A stretch of 61,290 nucleotides of DNA from Cellulomonas sp. ACRRI (GTDB lineage: Bacteria; Actinomycetota; Actinomycetes; Actinomycetales; Cellulomonadaceae), in assembly GCF_022346185.1 (NCBI RefSeq), contig NZ_JAKRMS010000008.1, forward strand, positions 1 to 61,290. Reading direction: 5' to 3'. How positions within the stretch are numbered: position 1 is the stretch's first letter; the number at the start of each line of letters is the position of its first letter. Position numbers and translations under genes: made by a program. Positions 54,903 through 61,290 of this stretch are shown piece after piece. Under the pieces are notes generated by a model. The model worked only from the letters and a program-made list of their open reading frames with translations, searched no databases and had not been told where the DNA came from.

Positions 54903-55868
54903 TCAGGAGGCGGCGGCGAACACCAGGGCCGGGCGGGCGTGCGGGCCGCGGTCCTCGAGGAGCGCCGCCAGGGCGCCGTCGGGGGTCAGGGCGGCGACCG
55001 TCACGCCGGCGCCGGTACCCGTCGCGGGGATGCGCTGGCCGTAGGACAGCGCCCGGGCCTCGGCCTCGGTCAGCTCGCGCACGGGGAACGTCGCCCGCGC
55101 GGCGTCGGCGAGCGGCAGCGTGTCCAGCGGGACGTCGGCCGGCCACGCCTCGAGGTCCTCGAGCGACCGCGCCCCGTCGATCCCGTACCCCCCGACCCGC
55201 GTGCGGCGCAGCGCGGTCAGGTGTCCGCCGACGCCGAGCCCCCTGCCCAGGTCCCGCGCCAGCGCGCGGATGTACGTGCCCGACGAGCACACCACCGTGA
55301 CGTCGACGTCGAGCGCCGCGACGCCCGAGGCGTCCGCGTCCGGGACCTCGCGCACCTCGTGCACGTCGAACCGGGAGATCGTCACCGGCCGCGCCGCCAG
55401 CTCGACGTCCTCGCCCGCCCGGACCCGCGCGTAGGCACGCTGCCCGTCGACCTTGATCGCGCTGACCGCGCTGGGCACCTGCTGGATCGGGCCGGTGAGG
55501 CCGGCGACGCCGGCGCCCAGCGCGGCCCGGGTGACGCCGGAGGCGTCGGTGCGCGCCACGAGCTCGCCCTCGGCGTCGTCGGTGGTGGTCGCCACGCCGA
55601 GACGGATCGTCGCGGTGTACTCCTTGTCCGCGCCCACGACGTAGGTGAGCAGCCGGGTGGCCCGGCCGACGCCGAGCACGAGCACCCCGGTCGCCATCGG
55701 GTCGAGCGTGCCGGCGTGGCCGACCTTGCGGGTGCCGGCCAGGCCGCGGGCCTTCGCGACGACGTCGTGGCTGGTCCAGCCCTGCGGCTTGTCGACCACG
55801 AGCAGGCCGTCGGGCGCCGTGGGGCGGCGGGGCCGGTCGGGGCGGCGCTGGTCGCGCGCGGCGGTCAC
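54903..55868 (-). CDS. truB: tRNA pseudouridine(55) synthase
   Basis: The predicted protein has 321 aa. The catalytic Asp56 lies in GHAGTLDPMATG; KPQGWTSHDVV, then SAVSAIKVDGQRAYARVRAG and SSGTYIRALARDLG follow in the family order, and a C-terminal PUA-like region ends the protein. GTG 55868 overlaps the stop of the TetR gene (GTGA). In related genomes truB follows rbfA more directly; here a tetR/MFS pair is inserted upstream. Confidence 0.95.
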   Translation of the reverse strand: MTAARDQRRPDRPRRPTAPDGLLVVDKPQGWTSHDVVAKARGLAGTRKVGHAGTLDPMATGVLVLGVGRATRLLTYVVGADKEYTATIRLGVATTTDDAEGELVARTDASGVTRAALGAGVAGLTGPIQQVPSAVSAIKVDGQRAYARVRAGEDVELAARPVTISRFDVHEVREVPDADASGVAALDVDVTVVCSSGTYIRALARDLGRGLGVGGHLTALRRTRVGGYGIDGARSLEDLEAWPADVPLDTLPLADAARATFPVRELTEAEARALSYGQRIPATGTGAGVTVAALTPDGALAALLEDRGPHARPALVFAAAS

Positions 55869-56506
55869 GCGGTCGCCCCGGCGCGGTCGCCCGCCGTGGC
55901 GGCGGACCCGGCGGCGACGACCTCGGGGGCGAAGCAGCGCAGGAGCGCGTCGAAGCCGGCGTCCTGCCCGGCGTGCGCGAAGCCGTCCGAGCTGAGCAGC
56001 ACGTTGATCAGCATGCCGTCGGCCACGAACCGCCGGGCGGTCTCGTCGCCATCCGGGTCGTCCGGCTCGACGCGGTCCCGGAACAGCCGGAAGACCTCGC
56101 CGAGCGTGTGCCGCGCGAGCGCGGTCACCTCCGGGTCCTCCGCGGTGAAGCCGTGCATGAGGACGCGCAGCAGGTCGCGGTCGGCCATGAGCTCGACGTA
56201 CGCGCGCCCGGTGCGCTCGACCGCGCCCGGCCCGGGGTCGACCGCGGCCATCGCGGCCAGCACCCGCTCCGTCGTGTGGCGGTAGGCCTCCAGGAACAGG
56301 CGCTGCTTCGACCCGAACAGCCGCACGACGTAGGGCTGCGACACCCCTGCCGCGCGCGCGACCTGGTCGGTCGTCGTCCCCGCGTAGCCGCCCTCGGCGA
56401 ACACCTCGATCGCGGCGGCGAGGATCTGCTCGCGCCGCTGGTCGCCCGACATGCGGGGGGCGCGAGGGGCGGGCCGGGCGGCGTGCTCGAGGTCCATGGT
56501 TGACAT
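55865..56506 (-). CDS. TetR-family regulator of the adjacent MFS exporter
   Basis: The predicted protein has 213 aa. The HTH lies around residues 24-70 (REQILAAAIEVFAEGGYAGT, then TTDQVARAAGVSQPYVVRLF); a helical ligand domain follows. ATG 56506 or ATG 56497 may start it. Two TAATC-N4-GAT sites lie in the 65-bp divergent gap and probably bind it, giving auto-repression and control of the exporter. Its stop overlaps truB by 4 nt, so the tetR promoter may also feed truB. Confidence 0.9.
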   Translation of the reverse strand: MSTMDLEHAARPAPRAPRMSGDQRREQILAAAIEVFAEGGYAGTTTDQVARAAGVSQPYVVRLFGSKQRLFLEAYRHTTERVLAAMAAVDPGPGAVERTGRAYVELMADRDLLRVLMHGFTAEDPEVTALARHTLGEVFRLFRDRVEPDDPDGDETARRFVADGMLINVLLSSDGFAHAGQDAGFDALLRCFAPEVVAAGSAATAGDRAGATA

Positions 56507-56507
56507 G

Positions 56508-56521
56508 TTATCAGCCGATTA
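56508..56521. promoter_or_regulatory. Putative TetR operator 1
   Basis: TTATCAGCCGATTA, a near-palindrome of TAATC-N4-GATTA, lies directly before the tetR start. Confidence 0.65.
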
Positions 56522-56542
56522 CTAACGTCCGTCGTGTCGAAG

Positions 56543-56556
56543 TAATCAGCCGATGC
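56543..56556. promoter_or_regulatory. Putative TetR operator 2
   Basis: TAATCAGCCGATGC repeats the ATCAGCCGAT core of operator 1, 35 bp away, just upstream of the exporter's ribosome binding site (AGGAG 56561-56565). Confidence 0.65.
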
Positions 56557-56571
56557 TTACAGGAGTCCCCG

Positions 56572-58071
56572 ATGTCGACCCCGACCCGCACGACCGCCCG
56601 GGGTGCCGGTGCTGCCGGCGCCCCGGCGGACCCGCCGCCCGCCTCCGCGACCGGCTCCCCGGCTCCCGCCGTGCCGCGCCCCGGCGCCCGGGGCGCGACC
56701 CGCGCCGTCCCGGTCGCCGTCGCGCTGCTGGCCGCCTCGCTGCCGATGTTCATGGCCACGCTCGACAACCTCGTCGTCACGAGCGCCCTGCCCGTCCTGC
56801 AGGCCGAGCTCGGCGCGTCCCTCACCGACCTGCAGTGGGTGGTGAACGCCTACACGCTGGCGTTCGCGTCCCTGATGATCGCCGCCGCCACCCTGGGCGA
56901 CCGGTGGGGCCGGCGCCGCACCTTCCTCGGCGGGATCGCGGTGTTCACCCTCGGCTCGGTCGCCGCCGCGCTCGCCGGCTCCCCCGGCGCGCTGATCGCC
57001 GCCCGCGCCCTGCAGGGCGTCGGCGCGGCCGCGGTCATGCCGCTCTCGCTCGCCCTGCTCGCCGCCGCGGTCCCCGCCTCCCGGCGGGCGATGGCGATCG
57101 GCATCTGGGGCGGCGTCTCGGGCCTGGGCGTCGCGCTCGGGCCGGTGGTCGGCGGGGCGGTCGTCGAGGGCATCTCCTGGCAGGCCATGTTCTGGATCAA
57201 CGTGCCGGTGGCCGTCGTGGCCCTGCCCCTCGTGCTGCGGGCGCTGCCCGAGCAGCGCGGCCGGGCCCAGCGGCTGGACCTGCCGGGCCTGCTGCTCGCC
57301 GGCGCGGGCGTGCTCGGGATCGTGTGGGGCGTCGTGCACGGCAACGAGGACGGCTGGACCTCGGCCGGCGTGCTCGCCCCGGTCGTCGGCGGGGTCCTGG
57401 CGCTCGCGCTGTTCCTCCGGCACGAGGCACGCACCCCGCACGCGCTCGTCCCGCTGCGGCTGTTCCGGTCGCGCAGCTTCTCCGTCGCGAACGTCTCGGG
57501 CTCGGCGTTCTCGCTCGGCGCGTTCGGCGCGGTGTTCCTGCTCGCCCAGTACCTGCAGGTCGTCCAGGGGTACTCGCCGCTGGAGGCCGGCCTGCGGACG
57601 CTGCCCTGGACCGCCGCGCCGATGGTCGTCGCGCCGCTCGCGGGGATCCTCGCACCGCGGGTCGGCGTGCGGGTGCTGCTCACCGGCGGGCTCGTCGCGC
57701 AGGCGGCCGGGCTCGCCTGGCTCGGGTTCGCCGTCTCGGACGGCGGCTACGGCGTGCTGGTCCCGGGCCTGGTGCTCGCCGGGGTCGGGATGGGCCTGAC
57801 CTTCGCCCCCAGCGCGACCGCGGTGCTGTCCGGCATGGCGCCGGACGACCACGGCACCGCGTCGTCGACCAACTCGACGCTGCGGGAGGTCGGCGTCGCG
57901 CTGGGCGTCGCCGTGCTGACCGCCGTGTTCACGGCCGCGGGCGGGACCATCAGCCCGGACGGCTTCGACGCCGGCCTGCGCCCGGCGGTGCTGACCGGCG
58001 CGGCGGTCATCGCGGCGGCCGCGATCGCGTCGCTCGCGATGCCGCGCGGCACGGGCCGCACGGAGGCCTGA
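56572..58071 (+). CDS. DHA2/EmrB-QacA-type MFS multidrug exporter
   Basis: The predicted protein has 499 aa with about 14 transmembrane helices. TM1 (FMATLDNLVVTSALPVLQ) and the DHA2 motifs QWVVNAYTLAFASLMI, GDRWGRRRTFLGG and GLGVALGPVVGGAVVEGISW are present. An Ala/Pro-rich 45-residue cytoplasmic N-terminus precedes TM1. ATG 56572 follows AGGAG. It is divergent from a TetR gene with two operator-like sites. The exported drug cannot be inferred. Confidence 0.92.
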   Translation: MSTPTRTTARGAGAAGAPADPPPASATGSPAPAVPRPGARGATRAVPVAVALLAASLPMFMATLDNLVVTSALPVLQAELGASLTDLQWVVNAYTLAFASLMIAAATLGDRWGRRRTFLGGIAVFTLGSVAAALAGSPGALIAARALQGVGAAAVMPLSLALLAAAVPASRRAMAIGIWGGVSGLGVALGPVVGGAVVEGISWQAMFWINVPVAVVALPLVLRALPEQRGRAQRLDLPGLLLAGAGVLGIVWGVVHGNEDGWTSAGVLAPVVGGVLALALFLRHEARTPHALVPLRLFRSRSFSVANVSGSAFSLGAFGAVFLLAQYLQVVQGYSPLEAGLRTLPWTAAPMVVAPLAGILAPRVGVRVLLTGGLVAQAAGLAWLGFAVSDGGYGVLVPGLVLAGVGMGLTFAPSATAVLSGMAPDDHGTASSTNSTLREVGVALGVAVLTAVFTAAGGTISPDGFDAGLRPAVLTGAAVIAAAAIASLAMPRGTGRTEA

Positions 58072-58132
58072 CCCCCGGCGCCGGGGCTCGTCGGCGGGGC
58101 CGCCCGCTCGCTCCGCCAGGTCGTCGCACGCG

Positions 58133-58166
58133 CACGAGGTCGTCACTCAGGAGTGACGACCTCGTG
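58133..58166. terminator. Bidirectional terminator between the MFS and rbfA genes
   Basis: Arms 58133-58148 and 58151-58166 make a perfect 16-bp stem around AG, between convergent genes. Confidence 0.85.
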
Positions 58167-58223
58167 CCGTTGCCTCGACCTCGCGGTCGCGCGGGGTGCC
58201 GACGGGAGCCGGACGGGCGGCGC

Positions 58224-58682
58224 TCAGCGCGCCGCGTCCGCCTCGTCGGCGTCCTCGTCCTCGTCCGCCGGCCTGCGGTACGGATCGGCCTCGCCGGCGT
58301 ACTGGGCGCCCGTCGCCAGCGCCGAGACCTCGCGGTCCCGGCGCGCGGCCTCGAGCAGGGCCGCGTCGAGGTGCGCGGCGGTCTCGGGCACGGCGTCCAG
58401 GTGGAACTCCAGCGTCGGGGTGAGCCGCACGCCGGTCTGCTTGCCGACCTCGGAGCGGATCAGGCCCTTCGCGCTCTCGAGCGCCTTGGCGGTGCCCTCG
58501 CGGGCCTCCTCGTCGCCGAGCACGGTGTAGAACACGCTGGCGTGCTGCAGGTCGCCCGTGACGCGCACGTCGGTCACGGTCACGAAGCCCAGCCGCGGGT
58601 CCTTGACCCGGGTGTCGAGCATCTGCGCGACGATCTGCTGGATGCGGTCCGCGAGCTTCCGGGCCCGGGGGTGGTCCACCAT
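58224..58682 (-). CDS. rbfA: 30S ribosome-binding factor A
   Basis: The predicted protein has 152 aa. It assists 16S rRNA 5' maturation and cold adaptation. [17 protein letters not shown], then [18 protein letters not shown] and [21 protein letters not shown] fit the KH-like RbfA fold. An acidic tail of about 30 residues follows. The ATG at 58682 has GAGGAG upstream. It follows infB with a 98-nt gap containing a hairpin. Confidence 0.95.
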   Translation of the reverse strand: MVDHPRARKLADRIQQIVAQMLDTRVKDPRLGFVTVTDVRVTGDLQHASVFYTVLGDEEAREGTAKALESAKGLIRSEVGKQTGVRLTPTLEFHLDAVPETAAHLDAALLEAARRDREVSALATGAQYAGEADPYRRPADEDEDADEADAAR

Positions 58683-58733
58683 GTCGAACTCCTCTCCTCG
58701 CCCGCGTCGGCGGGCGCACAGACGGGCGCGGGC

Positions 58734-58762
58734 CTGCCCCCACGCTCGGCGCGTGGGGGCAG
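58734..58762 (-). terminator. Hairpin between infB and rbfA (attenuator or processing site)
   Basis: Arms 58734-58745 and 58751-58762 are perfect 12-bp complements with a 5-nt loop, inside an otherwise co-directional translation operon. Confidence 0.65.
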
Positions 58763-58780
58763 ACCCGCAAGTGGGACCGG

Positions 58781-61290
58781 TCAGGAGCGCGGCTTCTCGC
58801 GCATCTCCCAGGTCTCGATGATGTCGCCCACCGTGATGTCGTTGTACGACCCGAGGCCGATACCGCACTCGAAGCCCTCGCGGACCTCCGTGGCGTCGTC
58901 CTTGAACCGCTTGAGCGACTCGACGGTGAGGTTGTCGCCGATGACCGCGCCGTTCCGGAGCACCCGCGCCTTGGTGTTGCGGCGGATCTCCCCGGACCGG
59001 ACGATCGAGCCGGCGATGTTGCCGAACTTGGAGGAGCGGAACACCTCGCGCACCTCGGCGGAACCGAGCTGCACCTCCTCGTACTCCGGCTTGAGCATGC
59101 CCTTGAGCGCGGCCTCGACGTCGTCGATCGCCTGGTAGATGACCGAGTAGAACCGGACGTCCACGCCCTCGCGCTCGGCGAGGTCCTCCACCCGCTCCGC
59201 GTACTTGACGTTGAAGCCGATGATGATGGCGTTGTCGACCGTGGCGAGGTTGACGTCGTTCTGCGTGATCGCACCGACACCGCGGTGGATGACCCGCAGG
59301 TCGACCTCGTCGCCCACGTCGATCTTGAGCAGCGCGTCCTCCAGCGCCTCGACGGCACCGGACACGTCGCCCTTGAGGACCAGGTTGAGGGTCTCGACCT
59401 TGCCCTGCTGCAGCGCCTGCGTGAAGTCCTCGAGGCTGATGCGCTTGCGGCGCTTGGCCAGGAGGGCGGCGCGCTCGGCGGCCTCGCGCTTCTCGGCGAT
59501 CTGCCGGGCGGTGCGCTCGTCCGGCGCCACCAGGAAGGTGTCGCCGGCGCTCGGCACCGACGCCAGGCCGAGGACCAGCACCGGACGGGCCGGGCCCGCC
59601 TCGGTGACGTTCGCGCCGTGCTCGTCGAACATCGCCCGGACGCGGCCGTGGGCCGTGCCCGCGACGATCGCGTCGCCGACGTGCAGCGTGCCGGACTGGA
59701 CCAGGACGGTCGCGACGGCGCCGCGGCCCTTGTCGAGGTTCGCCTCGATGGCGACACCGCGGGCGTCCTTGTCGGGGTTGGCCCGCAGGTCGAGCGCGGC
59801 GTCCGCGGTCAGCAGCACGGCCTCGAGCAGGTCGTCGATGCCCATCCGCTGCTTGGCGGACACGTCGACGAACATGGTGTCGCCGCCGTACTCCTCGGCC
59901 ACCAGGTTGTACTCGGTGAGCTGCTGGCGGATCTTGGCGGGGTTGGCCCCCTCCTTGTCCACCTTGTTGACCGCGACCACGATCGGCACGTTGGCCGCCT
60001 GGGCGTGGTTGAGCGCCTCGATGGTCTGGGGCATCACGCCGTCGTCCGCCGCGACCACGAGGATCGCGATGTCCGTCACCTGCGCACCGCGGGCACGCAT
60101 GGCGGTGAACGCCTCGTGGCCCGGGGTGTCGATGAACGTGATGGCCCGGTCCTGGCCCTCGTGCTCGGTCCGGACCTGGTAGGCGCCGATGTGCTGGGTG
60201 ATGCCGCCGGCCTCGCCCGCGACGACGTCCGTGGACCGGATGGCGTCGAGGAGCTTGGTCTTTCCGTGGTCGACGTGACCCATGACCGTGACGACCGGCG
60301 GGCGCGGGAACAGGTCCTCGTCGGACTCGCCCTCCAGCTCGGCGTCCAGGTCGATGTCGAAGGCCCCGAGCAGCTCGCGGTCCTCCTCCTCGGCCGAGAC
60401 CATCTCCACGACGTAGCCGAGCTCGGTGGCCAGCGTGCCGAAGGTGTCCTCGTCGAGGGACTGGGTCGCGGTCGCCATCTCACCGAGGTGGAACAGCACC
60501 GTGACCAGCGAGGCCGGGTTGGCGTCGATCTTGTCGGCGAAGTCGTTCAGCGACGAGCCGTGGCGCAGGCGGATGACGGTCGAGCCGTTCCCGCGGGGCA
60601 CCTGCACGCCGCCGAGCGACGGCGCCTGCATCTGCTCGAACTCCTGGCGCTTCGCGCGCTTCGACTTCCGCCCGCGGACGGGACGGCCACCGGCGCGACC
60701 GAACGCGCCCTGGGTCGAACCACGGCCACCGGCACCGGGACGGCCACCGCCGCCACCGGGACGGCCGGCGAAGCCGCCGCCACCACCGGGACGGCCACCG
60801 CCGCCGCCGTAGCCGCCGCCACCGCCGCCGGGACGGCCACCGCCGCCGCCGGCACGGGCCGGACGGTCGCCGGGGCGGCCGACGCCGCTGGTGCTGCGGC
60901 CCGGCATCATGCCCGGGTTCGGGCGCGGGCCGCCGGGACGCGGCGCGGCGGGACGGGGCCCGCCGGGACGGTCGCCGGCACCCGCACCGGCCTGCGCGGC
61001 CGGGGCCTCGGAGCGGCGCTCGCCCGGACGGGGCATGCCCTGCGAGGACGCGAACGGGTTGTTGCCGGGGCGCGGGCCACCGGGGCGCGGCCCGCCGGAG
61101 CGGGGCATGCCCTGGGAGGGCGCGAACGGGTTGTTGCCCGGGCGGGGTCCGCCCGGACGCGGCGCGCCACCGGGACGCGGGCCGCGGTCACCGCCGCCCT
61201 GACCCTCGGACTGCCGCGCCGGCTGGGCGGGACGCGGCGCCGGGGCGGCCGGACGGGCCGGGCCGGGGCGCGCGGCCCGCGTCCCGGTGG
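58781..61290 (-). CDS. infB: Translation initiation factor IF-2 (N-terminal part outside the window)
   Basis: 835 codons are visible and the frame is open to the right edge, so the N-terminus is missing. IF-2 is a GTPase that places initiator tRNA on the ribosome. The G1 motif [13 protein letters not shown]3 DTPGHE and G4 NKVD are present, followed by domains II-IV. The visible N-terminal part is a long Pro/Gly/Arg-rich low-complexity region with RPGGGGG and GNNPF repeats, then a basic [15 protein letters not shown] segment, as in other actinobacterial IF-2 proteins. Confidence 0.96.
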   Translation of the reverse strand, partial: TGTRAARPGPARPAAPAPRPAQPARQSEGQGGGDRGPRPGGAPRPGGPRPGNNPFAPSQGMPRSGGPRPGGPRPGNNPFASSQGMPRPGERRSEAPAAQAGAGAGDRPGGPRPAAPRPGGPRPNPGMMPGRSTSGVGRPGDRPARAGGGGGRPGGGGGGYGGGGGRPGGGGGFAGRPGGGGGRPGAGGRGSTQGAFGRAGGRPVRGRKSKRAKRQEFEQMQAPSLGGVQVPRGNGSTVIRLRHGSSLNDFADKIDANPASLVTVLFHLGEMATATQSLDEDTFGTLATELGYVVEMVSAEEEDRELLGAFDIDLDAELEGESDEDLFPRPPVVTVMGHVDHGKTKLLDAIRSTDVVAGEAGGITQHIGAYQVRTEHEGQDRAITFIDTPGHEAFTAMRARGAQVTDIAILVVAADDGVMPQTIEALNHAQAANVPIVVAVNKVDKEGANPAKIRQQLTEYNLVAEEYGGDTMFVDVSAKQRMGIDDLLEAVLLTADAALDLRANPDKDARGVAIEANLDKGRGAVATVLVQSGTLHVGDAIVAGTAHGRVRAMFDEHGANVTEAGPARPVLVLGLASVPSAGDTFLVAPDERTARQIAEKREAAERAALLAKRRKRISLEDFTQALQQGKVETLNLVLKGDVSGAVEALEDALLKIDVGDEVDLRVIHRGVGAITQNDVNLATVDNAIIIGFNVKYAERVEDLAEREGVDVRFYSVIYQAIDDVEAALKGMLKPEYEEVQLGSAEVREVFRSSKFGNIAGSIVRSGEIRRNTKARVLRNGAVIGDNLTVESLKRFKDDATEVREGFECGIGLGSYNDITVGDIIETWEMREKPRS

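Overview
The window is a very GC-rich bacterial chromosome segment with dense coding, GTG starts, many 1-4 nt gene overlaps and GC-only hairpins at gene ends. Gene content and order (recA-recX, RNase Y, miaB, gluABCD, clgR, cinA, pgsA, ftsK, RNase J, dapA, thyA, dapB, pnp, rpsO, ribF, truB, rbfA, infB) are those of the conserved actinobacterial core block. Composition and the RNase Y plus GluABCD arrangement suggest a Cellulomonas-like member of the Actinomycetota, but the genus is an inference. I found no rRNA, tRNA, CRISPR array, transposase or integrase.

Layout. 1-789: 3' truncated LigB-like gene. 937-6723: a possible chaperone locus with an Hsp90 homologue, a TPR protein and three YbjN-domain paralogues read from a shared divergent promoter. 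6770-11853: miaB and the glutamate-type ABC transporter gluABCD. 11993-20373 (minus): RNase Y, recX, recA with an SOS box, a metallo-beta-lactamase-fold protein, a membrane alkaline-phosphatase-superfamily protein, DUF3046 and an unknown protein. 20485-26394 (plus): lhr helicase and a Nei2-type DNA glycosylase. 26503-31040 (minus): clgR, cinA, pgsA, ftsK. 31177-33571: an AlkZ/YcaQ-like winged-helix protein, then an HxlR/NmrA pair that looks acquired. 33640-36252: RNase J and dapA. 36341-40499: a glycerol-3-phosphate-type ABC transporter without its ATPase, followed by a glycerophosphodiesterase. 40714-41798: azlCD. 41820-46676: thyA, an aldehyde dehydrogenase, a GNAT acetyltransferase and a CBS-GGDEF-EAL protein. 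46715-54210 (minus): a membrane protein, dapB, an AraC-type regulator, an M16 peptidase, pnp, rpsO, ribF. 54366-61290: a YdeI-like protein, truB, a tetR/MFS pair, rbfA and the 3' part of infB.

Functional themes. Recombination and repair (recA, recX, lhr, nei2, alkZ-like), RNA decay (RNase Y, RNase J, PNPase), translation (infB, rbfA, truB, rpsO, miaB) and lysine/peptidoglycan precursor synthesis (dapA, dapB) are interleaved in the conserved core. Accessory cassettes (YbjN/Hsp90, ugp-like transporter, azlCD, HxlR/NmrA, TetR/MFS) are inserted between them.

Regulatory texture. At least thirteen genes have a TANNNT-like -10 hexamer only 6-8 nt before the start codon, which predicts leaderless mRNAs. 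Two convergent gene ends carry the same four-unit element: two direct and two inverted copies of a GCCGAGATAGG core at 19-bp spacing. A related nested palindrome lies at 845-906. The Hsp90-TPR-YbjN locus is the best candidate for an undescribed system.
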